NCBI RefSeq assembly: GCF_014256275.1
Contig: NZ_JACCFE010000002.1
Span: forward strand, 992,001 to 1,056,000
Reading direction: 5' to 3'
DNA from: Rhodococcus sp. 4CII
GTDB taxonomy: Bacteria > Actinomycetota > Actinomycetes > Mycobacteriales > Mycobacteriaceae
Length of the DNA: 64,000 bases
Shown here: piece by piece, positions 18,253-27,075 of the stretch
Layout: each line of letters begins with the position of its first letter
How positions within the stretch are numbered: position 1 is the first letter of the stretch
Position numbers and translations under genes: made by a program
Notes under the pieces: model-generated
Seen by the model: only the letters and a program-made list of their open reading frames with translations
Told to the model about the DNA's origin: nothing
The model's database searches: none

Positions 18253-18270
18253 TTCGAACGTATTTTCGAA
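18253..18270 (-). promoter_or_regulatory. LexA (SOS) box of imuA'-imuB
   Basis: TTCGAACGTATTTTCGAA is an 18-bp inverted repeat with one mismatched arm position; it differs from the core TCGAAC-N4-GTTCGA by a single base. It lies 50 bp upstream of the imuA' start. Together with the dnaE2 box it would place the whole mutasome under LexA. Confidence 0.9.
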
Positions 18271-18376
18271 CCCGTTTCAGTAAAGCCGGTCGGTGGTGGC
18301 CCGTCAAGTGGACCCCGAACGGCCAGGTCAGGACCGTCGCGCATCCCGTGTCCGCGCAATCCTCTAACCTGAACGC

Positions 18377-19591
18377 GTGATGGAGCAGGAGCAGAGCGAG
18401 AGGGGCATCGGACCCGAATACCTGGTGGCCGGACGGTACCGACTGCGGTCCAAACTGGGCGGCGGCGGAATGGGCGCGGTGTGGCTCGCGCGGGACACCC
18501 TGCTGCACCGCGACGTCGCCATCAAACAGGTCACCACGACCGCCGGACTCGACCCCGACGAGGCCCGGCGCGTCCGCGAACGCACCATGCGGGAAGGGCG
18601 CAACGCCGCCAAACTCGCCCACAGTCATTCCATCGCGATGTACGACGTGGCACTCGAGGCCGGTGAACCCTGGCTGGTCATGGAGTACCTGCCGTCGCGC
18701 AGTCTCGCCCAGGCGATGAACATCGCCGACACCCTGCCCCCTCTGGAGGTCGCTCAGATCGGCGCGCAGGTGGCCGACGCGCTCACCGCCGCACACGCCG
18801 CCGGGATCGTGCACCGGGACATCAAGCCGGGCAACATCCTCGTCGCCGACCGCGGCCGGGAACTCGGCACGGTGAAGATCAGCGACTTCGGAATCGCCCG
18901 CGCCAAAGGCGATTCCGCCGACACCACGAACGGGGTCATCACCGGCACACCGGCGTACTTCTCCCCCGAGGTCGCCCGAGGCCAGGATCCCACCGAGGCC
19001 AGCGACGTCTTCTCGCTCGGTTCCACGCTGTACACCGTCGTCGAGGGCCAGCCGCCGTTCGGGATCGACTCGGATTCCATCGCACTCCTGCACCGGGTCG
19101 CGAAGGCCGAGATCTACCGCCCGAGCAAGGCCGGACCGCTCACCGACACGCTGCTGCACCTACTCGAACCCGACCCGGCGCGTCGTCCGACGATGGCCGA
19201 GGCCCGCGACGCGCTGGCCCGGGTGGCCATGGCTGGCGACGGCAACGTCGCGCACCTCGTCGGCTCGCCGGTCTATTCCGCGGACGGCACCATCCCGGCG
19301 TGGGCGCACCGCTCGACGCCGCTGCCCGATTCACGGCGGCGGACCAAGCTGGTGAGTTCCACCCAGGCCGGTCTGCCCGCGGTGCATCAGAGCACCCCGT
19401 TGAAGAACGTGCCCCGCCCGCTCGGCCGGCTGCAGTGGCCCCCGCGCCCCGCGAAACCCGCTCCGGGTGCGCCGGCCCCGACGGTCCGCGACCAGGTGGT
19501 GGCGTGGGCGCCGATCGCGATGGGTGTCATGGTCGCGATCCTGATCCTGGCCGTACTGGTGGCCGTGATCGTCCTTCTCGCGCAGCCCTGA
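18377..19591 (+). CDS. membrane-anchored Ser/Thr protein kinase (PknB-like)
   Basis: 404 residues. A complete Hanks-type kinase domain occupies about 20-290: glycine loop GGGGMGAV, catalytic Lys50 in AIK, HRDIKPGN with Asp148, and DFG with Asp170, followed by GTPAYFSPE. A Pro/Lys-rich linker of some 80 residues leads to a single C-terminal membrane helix (WAPIAMGVMVAILILAVLVA) and almost no extracellular tail, so it has no sensor domain outside the cell. It converges on the response regulator gene with 12 bp between stops and diverges from imuA'. Substrates are unknown; a neighbouring PspC two-component system is a candidate. Confidence 0.93.
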   Translation: MMEQEQSERGIGPEYLVAGRYRLRSKLGGGGMGAVWLARDTLLHRDVAIKQVTTTAGLDPDEARRVRERTMREGRNAAKLAHSHSIAMYDVALEAGEPWLVMEYLPSRSLAQAMNIADTLPPLEVAQIGAQVADALTAAHAAGIVHRDIKPGNILVADRGRELGTVKISDFGIARAKGDSADTTNGVITGTPAYFSPEVARGQDPTEASDVFSLGSTLYTVVEGQPPFGIDSDSIALLHRVAKAEIYRPSKAGPLTDTLLHLLEPDPARRPTMAEARDALARVAMAGDGNVAHLVGSPVYSADGTIPAWAHRSTPLPDSRRRTKLVSSTQAGLPAVHQSTPLKNVPRPLGRLQWPPRPAKPAPGAPAPTVRDQVVAWAPIAMGVMVAILILAVLVAVIVLLAQP

Positions 19592-19603
19592 GAACCGTCG
19601 ACC

Positions 19604-20296
19604 TCAGTCGATCCGCCGGCGGTGCGCCCACCGGGTGAGCGCATTCCGGTTGGACTGCTGCGTCTTCCGCAGCACGTTCGAGGCATGGGTTTCGACGGTC
19701 TTCACCGAAATCACCAATTCCTCGGCGATCTCGCGGTACGTGTAACCCCGGGCGAGCAGCCGCAGCACTTCCAGCTCCCGCGGCGTCAGCGAATCGAGCT
19801 CCGGATCCAATTGCGGCTCAGGCGCATTGGACCGTCCGGTGAAGGAGTCCAGCACGAAGCCCGCCAGTCTCGGGCTGAACACGGCGTCACCGCCGGCCAC
19901 CCGGCGTACGCCGTCGGCCAGTTCCACTCCCGAGATCGTCTTGGTGACGTACCCCCGGGCGCCCGCGCGGATGACGGCGATCACGTCCTCGGCGGCGTCG
20001 GACACACTCAACGCCAGGCACACCGGACCCGACTCGATGCCCCGCAGCACCGCGACGCCGCCGCCGTCGGGCATGTGAACGTCGAGCAGCACCACGTGCG
20101 GTGAGGTGGCGTTGATTCCGGCCACCGCCTCCGCGACGCCGCCCGCCTCGCCCACCACCTCCATGTCCGCCTCCCTGCCGAGCTCGGCGCGGACACCGGA
20201 GCGGAACACGGCATGATCGTCGACGAGAAAGACACGGTACGGGGGCGTTTCAGGCAAAGTCACTGCGGCTGGTCCTCGCGTGGGCGGTAGTGTCAC
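19604..20296 (-). CDS. NarL/LuxR-type response regulator
   Basis: 230 residues. The receiver domain covers about 20-140 with acidic pair DD at 26-27, phospho-acceptor Asp72 in LLDVHMP, and the conserved Lys in VTKTISG. The LuxR HTH follows at about 165-230 (LTPRELEVLRLLARGYTYREIAEEL). It should be phosphorylated by the PspC-domain histidine kinase encoded 32 bp upstream on the same strand. The GTG at 20296 gives MTLPPTRG; a second in-frame GTG at 20263 would remove 11 non-conserved residues and is an equally good start. Confidence 0.92.
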   Translation of the reverse strand: MTLPPTRGPAAVTLPETPPYRVFLVDDHAVFRSGVRAELGREADMEVVGEAGGVAEAVAGINATSPHVVLLDVHMPDGGGVAVLRGIESGPVCLALSVSDAAEDVIAVIRAGARGYVTKTISGVELADGVRRVAGGDAVFSPRLAGFVLDSFTGRSNAPEPQLDPELDSLTPRELEVLRLLARGYTYREIAEELVISVKTVETHASNVLRKTQQSNRNALTRWAHRRRID

Positions 20297-20328
20297 CCCA
20301 CTCTAGAGGCTGTCGCACGATTCCCCGC

Positions 20329-21681
20329 TCATGCCGGCACGTCCTCGACGCCGGCACCGTCCGCGCCCTCGGTTCCGCCCGCTCCCGGCCACGTCCGGCC
20401 GTTCCGCGGCATATGAATTCGCACCTCGGTGCCCTTGCCGGGCGCGGACCGCACGTCGACGTGCCCGCCTCTGCGCTCGATCCGCCCCCGGATCGACTTC
20501 GCCAGCCCCTGACGATCCGGAGACACCTCGTCGACGTCGAATCCGACGCCCCGATCTCGGACGAACACGCTGACCTGTTCGCGCTCGGCCTCGGCGAACA
20601 GGTTGATGTCCGTCTCACCGGAGTGCTTGGCCGCGTTGACCAGCGCCTCCCGGGCCGCACCGAGCACCGCGGTGAAACTCTCCTTGGACAGTCCCTCGCC
20701 GGTGCCCTCGACGTCGAGTGCCACGTCGCCCACGGTCACCGGCCGCACCGTGACACCGTGGTGGTCCTCCACCTCGCCGGCGATGATCCGCAGCGCTTCC
20801 GCGAGACTCGAATGGTCGGTGTCTCCCCCGCCGAACAACCACTTCCGCAGTTCCCGTTCCTGACCGCGGGCGAGGCGCGCGACCTCCTGTGGGTGGTCGG
20901 CCTGCTTCTGGATCAGCGCCAGTGTCTGGAGAACGGAGTCGTGCAGGTGTGACGCGATCTCCTCGCGCTCGTCGTTGCGGATCCTGGCGGCGCGTTCCGC
21001 CCCGAGTGCGCGCCACAGCCGCAACCACAGGGGAACTGTCAGCAACCCGGCACCGACGAGGGTGACCACCACGGCCAGCAGCGACGACCGCAGCGCGGCG
21101 AAGTCGACCTGCGCGAGGATCACCACGCCGAGACCCGACACGATCAGTGTCACGCCGCCGAGCACTCGCGCCCACGTCAGGACGGTGGGACGCTGCGGCA
21201 GCCCGATAACGGTCCGGGGCCCCTCCGAATCGAACTCGCGCCACACCAGCGCCGCACCCACCGCCACCACGATGATCGGCGCGATCACACCACCGACCCG
21301 GCCGCTGAACAGCCACGACAAGGCGGATGCGCCGGCCAGTCCGATCGCGATCAGCCCGTACGCCCGCCGCCGCTCAGCGGCAGTGGGCTTCTCGGTATCG
21401 GAGCCCGCGGCCGTGAAGATCCACAACAGTCCGTAGCCGACGATGCCCGCGCCGGCGAGTGCGGCCAGGCACGCGAACACGACCCGCACCTTCATCACGT
21501 CGACGCCCAGCTGGTCTGCGATACCGCCCGCGACGCCGCCCACGATCCGACCGCCGGCCCGGCGTTCGAGCCGTGGCATGGTGACACCGCCGGGCGGTAC
21601 CGGCGCGGTCACTGCGGCCGCGGACGTGTTCGACACAGGGTGCACACCTTCGATACTGGCACGATCCCCGAATGGCGGCAT
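20329..21681 (-). CDS. PspC-domain membrane histidine kinase
   Basis: About 450 residues. An N-terminal PspC domain (RRAGGRIVGGVAGGIADQLGVD and the next helix) is followed by several more membrane helices, a HisKA_3-type dimerisation helix with phospho-acceptor His in ASHLHDSVLQTLALIQ, and a HATPase domain with REALVNAAKHSGE (N box) and RDRGVGFD (G1). This class senses envelope state and phosphorylates NarL-type regulators, here the gene 32 bp downstream. The start is uncertain among ATG 21681 and later in-frame GTGs (VHPVSNTS, VSNTS). It diverges from another PspC gene, from which its start is 104 bp distant. Confidence 0.9.
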   Translation of the reverse strand: MPPFGDRASIEGVHPVSNTSAAAVTAPVPPGGVTMPRLERRAGGRIVGGVAGGIADQLGVDVMKVRVVFACLAALAGAGIVGYGLLWIFTAAGSDTEKPTAAERRRAYGLIAIGLAGASALSWLFSGRVGGVIAPIIVVAVGAALVWREFDSEGPRTVIGLPQRPTVLTWARVLGGVTLIVSGLGVVILAQVDFAALRSSLLAVVVTLVGAGLLTVPLWLRLWRALGAERAARIRNDEREEIASHLHDSVLQTLALIQKQADHPQEVARLARGQERELRKWLFGGGDTDHSSLAEALRIIAGEVEDHHGVTVRPVTVGDVALDVEGTGEGLSKESFTAVLGAAREALVNAAKHSGETDINLFAEAEREQVSVFVRDRGVGFDVDEVSPDRQGLAKSIRGRIERRGGHVDVRSAPGKGTEVRIHMPRNGRTWPGAGGTEGADGAGVEDVPA

Positions 21682-21785
21682 CAGGGTCCGACCCTGACTT
21701 CGACGTCCGCCACGGCCCACCCCGAGCGGAAAGATCAGGGTAGTTCCCGATGTACCCGCGCCACGCCGACCGGAACGATGGTCGT

Positions 21786-23207
21786 ATGAGCAATGGGAGC
21801 TTCCAAGAGCAGATACAAGATCTGTGGCGGACCCGACCGGTGCGGTTGCCCGGCCGCGGCCACGTCGCCGGTGTCTGTGCAGGAATCGGCTACCGCTATG
21901 GCGTCGATCCCGTACTGATACGAGTCGCCTTCGTCGTGTCCACCATTTTCGGCGGCGCCGGAGTGCTCCTCTACCTGGCGTGCTGGCTCGCCCTCACGAA
22001 GTCGGGCGACCCGGCCTCGCCCGCGGAGTCGTTGGTCGGACGCGGTCACAGCTCCGACTCGGGCACCAAGACCATCGTCCTCCTCGTCGCACTGGCGATC
22101 GCCCTGAGCACCGTCGGACCCTTCGGCGTCGGCCTCGGCGGCTCCGGGCTGATCAGCATGGCGCTCATGCTCGGTGGCCTGTGGCTGCTATACCAACGGC
22201 AGCCGATACCTCCGCCGTTGCCGACCGGAGCCGTCGCGCCCGGGGTCGGGACCGGATATCCCGGGACGAGCTTCTCGCCCGGCCAGTTCGGCGCCAATCC
22301 GTTCGGTCCGGGCACCTACGGTCCGGCCGCCTACGGTCCGTACACGAAGCTTCCCGATTCCTACACGCCGAGCACTCCGCCCGCCCCGGACGAGGATCCG
22401 GCCGACGCCCCCACCGAGGCGCTGAAGCCCGACACTGCTGCCGCCCAGACCGATCCGATGCCGTTCGAGAAGTCACCGCCCCCCGATCCGCGGGTCGATA
22501 CACCGCCGGCCCCGTTCGCGCCGCTCGAACCGCGACCTCCGGCATGGGACCCGCTCGGTGTCGCCCCGTTCGCGTGGGATCTCCCCGAACCGGCCAGGAC
22601 CACCACTCCCGCAGTACAACCGGAGCGCAGGCACTCGCGCCTGACCACCACGGTGATCGGACTGGCGATTCTGGCCGCGGCCGCGGCGACGGCGTTGTCG
22701 GTCGCCACCGGGTCCGACTGGTTGAACCCCGGCCGGATCGGGGCCGTCGCGCTCGCCGTCATCGGCGTCGGACTGCTGATCGGCGGCTTCCTGCGCAAGG
22801 GCTACGGACTTCTCGTAGTCGCGGGCCCGCTGATCGGATTCGTGATCCTCGCCTCGATCGTCGGGGCTCTCGACCTGAGCAGCGACAACATGGGTGATCG
22901 GACGTGGACGCCGCTGTCGGCGGCCCAGATCGATCCCGCCTACTCCGGCGGATTCGGCAGCTTCACCCTCGACCTCCGGAACGTCACGCTCACCGAGGAC
23001 AAGACGGTCGACGTCAGCGGCCAGTTCGGTGAGGTCGTGGTGGTGGTGCCGCCCGGCATGAACGTCGACAACCACTGCACCGCCCAGTTCGGTGAGGCGC
23101 AATGCCTCGGGGAGGGTCTCGACGGCGGCGTCGACGGCACGGACGGTCCCGTCCTGACCCTCAATGCCGATGTTCGATTCGGAAGTGTGGAGGTGCACCG
23201 TGGATGA
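21786..23207 (+). CDS. PspC-domain membrane protein with C-terminal adhesion-like domain
   Basis: 473 residues. The N-terminal PspC domain (LPGRGHVAGVCAGIGYRYGVDPVLIRVAF) is followed by further hydrophobic helices, a long Pro-rich cytoplasmic linker (about 140-285), more helices, and a C-terminal domain with FTLDLRNVTL and VVVPPGMNVD, the pattern of the cell wall-active antibiotics response/toastrack-type region seen in PspC fusion proteins. It is divergent from the PspC kinase, so the pair may sense and answer envelope stress. The ATG giving MSNGSFQEQ is taken because the PspC domain begins soon after; an upstream ATG at 21750 lies in the promoter area. Confidence 0.87.
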   Translation: MSNGSFQEQIQDLWRTRPVRLPGRGHVAGVCAGIGYRYGVDPVLIRVAFVVSTIFGGAGVLLYLACWLALTKSGDPASPAESLVGRGHSSDSGTKTIVLLVALAIALSTVGPFGVGLGGSGLISMALMLGGLWLLYQRQPIPPPLPTGAVAPGVGTGYPGTSFSPGQFGANPFGPGTYGPAAYGPYTKLPDSYTPSTPPAPDEDPADAPTEALKPDTAAAQTDPMPFEKSPPPDPRVDTPPAPFAPLEPRPPAWDPLGVAPFAWDLPEPARTTTPAVQPERRHSRLTTTVIGLAILAAAAATALSVATGSDWLNPGRIGAVALAVIGVGLLIGGFLRKGYGLLVVAGPLIGFVILASIVGALDLSSDNMGDRTWTPLSAAQIDPAYSGGFGSFTLDLRNVTLTEDKTVDVSGQFGEVVVVVPPGMNVDNHCTAQFGEAQCLGEGLDGGVDGTDGPVLTLNADVRFGSVEVHRG

Positions 23208-23427
23208 CGTCGACGACACTCAGGACACCGAGCAGACCCGGACGCGGAAGCGACCGTCGCCACTCCTGATCCTCGCCGGGGTGGCAGCGCTCCTCGTGAG
23301 CGGCTGGGCGCTCGTGGGGCCGTTCTCACTCGAACCGCTCGCGAACGTCGAGTTCCGCTGGCTGTTCGTGCTGGCCGCGGTTCTGGTCGGCCTGGTTCTC
23401 GTGTTCGCACCCAACCGGCGGAAATAG
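23200..23427 (+). CDS. small two-helix membrane protein
   Basis: 75 residues starting at GTG (VDDVDDTQDTEQTRTRKR) with a GGAGGT ribosome site 5 bp upstream. An acidic then basic N-terminus leads to two hydrophobic helices (LLILAGVAALLVSGWALV and FRWLFVLAAVLVGLVLVF) and a short basic tail PNRRK. The start overlaps the preceding PspC gene's stop by 8 bp, so it is probably translationally coupled to it and may be a partner subunit. Its function is not known. Confidence 0.75.
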   Translation: MDDVDDTQDTEQTRTRKRPSPLLILAGVAALLVSGWALVGPFSLEPLANVEFRWLFVLAAVLVGLVLVFAPNRRK

Positions 23428-23436
23428 AGGCGCACT

Positions 23437-23490
23437 ACGCACAGGCGCGGTGAGCGAGCCCTCGGGACTCGCTCACCGCGCCTCGTGCGT
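23437..23490. terminator. long hairpin, bidirectional terminator between the small membrane protein and guaA
   Basis: A 16-bp perfect stem (23443-23458 with 23468-23483, starting AGGCGCGGTGAGCGAG) has a 9-base loop and continues, after one bulged base, with six more pairs (ACGCAC/GTGCGT). It lies between two convergent stop codons, so it can end transcripts from both sides. There is no long T run, as is common in actinobacteria. Confidence 0.8.
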
Positions 23491-25061
23491 CACTCCCACT
23501 CGATGGTGCCCGGCGGCTTGCTCGTGATGTCCAGCACGACACGGTTGACGTCGTGCACCTCGTTGGTGATCCGGGTGGAGATCCGCTCGAGAACGTCGTA
23601 GGGCAGTCGCGTCCAGTCCGCGGTCATCGCGTCCTCACTGGACACGGGGCGAAGCACGATCGGGTGCCCGTACGTGCGCCCGTCACCCTGCACGCCGACG
23701 CTGCGGACGTCGGCCAGCAGTACAACCGGGCACTGCCAGATCTGACCGTCCAGCCCGGCGGCCGTCAACTCCTCTCGCGCAATCGAATCCGCGTGACGCA
23801 GGATCTCGAGCCGCTCCTGGGTGACCTCGCCGATGATGCGGATGCCGAGCCCGGGACCGGGGAACGGCTGACGCCCCACGATCTCCTCGGGCAGCCCCAG
23901 CTCGCGTCCCACCGCACGGACCTCGTCCTTGAACAGCAGCCGCAGCGGTTCGACGAGCGTGAACTGCAGGTCTTCCGGCAAACCGCCTACGTTGTGGTGG
24001 CTCTTGATGTTGGCCGTGCCGGTGCCGCCACCGGATTCCACGACGTCCGGGTACAGGGTGCCCTGCACGAGGAATTCGACCGTGTCGCCGTGGGCGGCGT
24101 TCTCGCCCAGCACGTCGCTGACCGCGCCTTCGAAGCTGCGGATGAACTCGCGGCCGATGATTTTGCGCTTGGTCTCCGGATCGGAGACGCCGGCCAGCTC
24201 GCCGATGAACGTGTCGGCGGCGTCGACCGTGATCAGCTTCGCTCCGGTCGCGGCGACGAAGTCCTGCTCCACCTGCGCACGCTCACCCGCGCGCATCAGA
24301 CCGTGGTCGACGAACACACACGTCAGGTTGTCGCCGATCGCCCGCTGCACCAGCGCCGCGGCGACAGCGGAGTCGACACCGCCCGACAGTCCGCAGATCG
24401 CCTTGCCGTCGCCGACCTGCTCGCGGACCTGCTCGACGAGGGCGTCGGCGATGTTCGCGGCCGTCCACGCCGGCGGGATGCCCGCGATCTCGTGGAGGAA
24501 CCGGCTGAGCACCTGCTGCCCGTGCGGCGAATGCAGGACCTCCGGGTGGTACTGCACACCGGCGAGCTTGCGGGCCCGGTCCTCGAACGCGGCGACGGGG
24601 GCGCCCTCACTCGTGGCCGTCACCTCGAAGCCGTCCGGCGCCGCGGTGACCGCGTCACCGTGGCTCATCCACACGGGCTGACGGGACGGCAGGCCGTCGT
24701 GCAGCAGACCACCCTGCACCGTCAGGTCGGTGCGTCCGTACTCACGGGTGCCGGTGTGTGCCACCGTTCCCCCGAGCGCCCCGGCCATGGCCTGGAATCC
24801 GTAGCAGATGCCGAATACCGGCACGTCCAGATCGAACAGCGCCGGATCGAGCTGGGGCGCACCGTCGGCGTAGACGCTCGACGGACCGCCCGACAGCACC
24901 ACGGCGAGGGGATTCTTGGCCGCGATCTCCTCGACGGTCGCGGTGTGCGGAACCACCTCGGAGTAGACCTTGGCCTCCCGCACCCGCCGGGCGATCAGCT
25001 GCGCGTACTGCGCGCCGAAGTCGACGACGAGGACCGGTCTCTGTTGCTCGATATCTGCCAC
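23490..25061 (-). CDS. guaA: GMP synthase (glutamine-hydrolysing)
   Basis: 523 residues, full length. The class I amidotransferase domain has nucleophile Cys86 in GICYGFQ and the His-Glu pair in VQYHPEV. The ATP pyrophosphatase domain has the P-loop LSGGVDSAVAAAL, and the dimerisation domain ends DITSKPPGTIEWE. It converts XMP, ATP and glutamine to GMP. It is the last gene of the leftward guaB2-guaB3-choD-guaA group, 64 bp after the choD stop. Confidence 0.98.
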   Translation of the reverse strand: MADIEQQRPVLVVDFGAQYAQLIARRVREAKVYSEVVPHTATVEEIAAKNPLAVVLSGGPSSVYADGAPQLDPALFDLDVPVFGICYGFQAMAGALGGTVAHTGTREYGRTDLTVQGGLLHDGLPSRQPVWMSHGDAVTAAPDGFEVTATSEGAPVAAFEDRARKLAGVQYHPEVLHSPHGQQVLSRFLHEIAGIPPAWTAANIADALVEQVREQVGDGKAICGLSGGVDSAVAAALVQRAIGDNLTCVFVDHGLMRAGERAQVEQDFVAATGAKLITVDAADTFIGELAGVSDPETKRKIIGREFIRSFEGAVSDVLGENAAHGDTVEFLVQGTLYPDVVESGGGTGTANIKSHHNVGGLPEDLQFTLVEPLRLLFKDEVRAVGRELGLPEEIVGRQPFPGPGLGIRIIGEVTQERLEILRHADSIAREELTAAGLDGQIWQCPVVLLADVRSVGVQGDGRTYGHPIVLRPVSSEDAMTADWTRLPYDVLERISTRITNEVHDVNRVVLDITSKPPGTIEWE

Positions 25062-25125
25062 CGGGTCAGTCTAATCGGCGCAGCTCCGTGGTCTGCGCGA
25101 CCCCATGACCGGGCCCACGCTGCCG

Positions 25126-26868
25126 CTATGCAACGCCGTGCTTCTGCGCGTCGGGCACCGCGGAGCCGCTGCGGATCTCGACGATCGGCAGCACCAGGGC
25201 GGCGGGGGCGTCCGCGGGCACGACCGGCGCGATCGGTGCGACCGGGTTCAGGCGCCGGTATCCCTCGCCCTGCGCCGGACGCAGGTCCTCTTCGCCCTTG
25301 TTCGGCCACAGCGAGGCCGCCCGCTCGGCCTGCGCCGAGATCGTCAGCGACGGGTTGACCCCCAGGTTCGCGGATACCGCGGACCCGTCGACGACACTCA
25401 GCGTCGGGTATCCCCACACACGGTGGTACGGATCGATGACGCCCTTCGACGGCTCCGACGCGATCGTGCACCCGCCGAGGAAATGGGCGGTGAGCGGGAT
25501 GTTGAACACGTCGCCCCAGGTTCCGCCCGCGCGGCCGTCGATCTTCTCCGCGATGCGGCGGGTCGCCTCGTTGCCCGCCGGGATCCAGCTCGGGTTCGGC
25601 TCCCCGTGACCCTGCTTGCTCGTGACCTTGCGCCGGCCGAACAGACCCTTCTTCGTGTACGTGGTGATGGAGTTGTCGAGGTTCTGCATCACCAGCGCGA
25701 TGATGGTGCGCTCGCTCCACTTGTACGGTGTGAGGACCTTCAACGCCGTGGGATCCTTCGCCAGCTCCCGGAGGAACGTCATCCACCGCCGCCCACCGCC
25801 GTCCGTCAGCAGGGTCTGCAGCAGGGCCATCGAATTCGACCCCTTGCCGTACCGCACGGGTTCGACGTGGGTGTCGGACGTCGGGTGGAACGACGACGTG
25901 ATCGCGACGCCCTTGGTGAGTTCGAGCGCGGGGTCCACCTTGTTCTTGGCGGCGCCGAGAATCGACTCGGAGTTGGTGCGGGTGAGCACGCCCAGCCGGT
26001 CGGAGATCTTGGGCAGCGCGCCCGTCTCCTTCTGGTCGAACAGCAGGTGTTGCGTCCCCCACGTACCGGCGGCCAGCACGACGTTCGCGGCGGTGTACGT
26101 CTTGCGGTTCCGGTTCTTACGAGGACCGCTGCGCCGGGTGAAGACGTCCCACGTTCCGTCGGACGCCTCGCGCAGACCGCTGACCGTCGTCATCGGGATG
26201 ATCTCCGCGCCCGCCTTCTCGGCGAGACCCAGGTAATTCTTGAGCAGGGTGTTCTTGGCGCCGTGCCGGCACCCGGTCATGCACTCACCGCATTCGATGC
26301 AACCCGTGCGGTCGGGGCCGACGCCGCCGAAGTACGGGTCCGGCACAGTCTTGCCCGCTTCGCCGAAGAACACACCAACCGGGGTCTGGATGAACGTGTC
26401 GCCCACGCCCATGTCCTCGGCGACCGACTTGATGATCTCGTCGGCGGGGGTCATGTGCGGATTCTGGACCACCCCCAGCATCTTCCGGGCCTGCTCGTAA
26501 TAAGGCGTGAGCTCGTCGTGCCAGTCGGTGATGTGCGACCACTGCTTGTCCTGGAAGAAGGAGGCCGGCGGCTTGTAGAGGGTATTGGCGTAGTTGAGCG
26601 ACCCGCCACCGACTCCCGCGCCGGCGAGGATCAGGCAGTCGCGCAGCAGGTGGACGCGCTGGATGCCGAAGAATCCGAGGGCGGGCGCCCACAGGAACTT
26701 CTTGACGTCCCAGCTGGTCTTCGCGAAATCGGCGTCGGCGTAGCGGCGGCCCGCCTCGAGGACGCCGACCTTGTAGCCCTTCTCCACCAATCGGAGCGCG
26801 GTGACACTGCCCCCGAATCCCGAACCGACGATGAGGACGTCGTACTCCGTTGCGCGCTGCTTGCTCAT
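25126..26868 (-). CDS. choD: GMC-type FAD oxidoreductase, cholesterol oxidase-like (ChoD)
   Basis: 580 residues. The FAD-binding motif GSGFGGSVTALRLVE is near the N-terminus, GAGVGGGSLNYAN follows, and the C-terminal GMC motif ends near GYPTLSVVDGSAVSANLG. A cysteine cluster CIECGECMTGC in the middle is typical of this subgroup and looks like an iron-sulfur site, which classical cholesterol oxidases lack. By position and similarity it matches M. tuberculosis ChoD (Rv3409c), whose cholesterol oxidase activity has been questioned. The ATG giving MSKQRATEYDVLIVG is preceded by GGGAGG; an upstream start would add unlike residues. It lies among GMP synthesis genes for no obvious metabolic reason. 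Confidence 0.88.
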   Translation of the reverse strand: MSKQRATEYDVLIVGSGFGGSVTALRLVEKGYKVGVLEAGRRYADADFAKTSWDVKKFLWAPALGFFGIQRVHLLRDCLILAGAGVGGGSLNYANTLYKPPASFFQDKQWSHITDWHDELTPYYEQARKMLGVVQNPHMTPADEIIKSVAEDMGVGDTFIQTPVGVFFGEAGKTVPDPYFGGVGPDRTGCIECGECMTGCRHGAKNTLLKNYLGLAEKAGAEIIPMTTVSGLREASDGTWDVFTRRSGPRKNRNRKTYTAANVVLAAGTWGTQHLLFDQKETGALPKISDRLGVLTRTNSESILGAAKNKVDPALELTKGVAITSSFHPTSDTHVEPVRYGKGSNSMALLQTLLTDGGGRRWMTFLRELAKDPTALKVLTPYKWSERTIIALVMQNLDNSITTYTKKGLFGRRKVTSKQGHGEPNPSWIPAGNEATRRIAEKIDGRAGGTWGDVFNIPLTAHFLGGCTIASEPSKGVIDPYHRVWGYPTLSVVDGSAVSANLGVNPSLTISAQAERAASLWPNKGEEDLRPAQGEGYRRLNPVAPIAPVVPADAPAALVLPIVEIRSGSAVPDAQKHGVA

Positions 26869-26996
26869 CACTCGACCTCCCACGAAACCTGAGTTATTAC
26901 TCGCCAGTATGCACCCCGCGACTGTGACAGCTGCCACAAGGGTTGCCTAACTGTAACGACAGGTATCAGAAACGGTCGCGGTACCCGCAAAAGACT

Positions 26997-27051
26997 GTCG
27001 CCCGATGCCTCATCGGTGCAGTTGAACTGCACCGATGCGACATCGGGCGAC
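26997..27051. terminator. two-part hairpin downstream of guaB3
   Basis: An inner 13-bp perfect stem (27011-27023 with 27025-27037, CATCGGTGCAGTT around a single G) is capped onto an outer 11-bp stem (26997-27007 with 27041-27051) through a 3+3 internal loop. It lies 25 bp beyond the guaB3 stop and ahead of choD, so it may end or attenuate the guaB2-guaB3 transcript. Confidence 0.75.
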
Positions 27052-27075
27052 GAGTGAAGCGGTCGAGAGCGGGTC

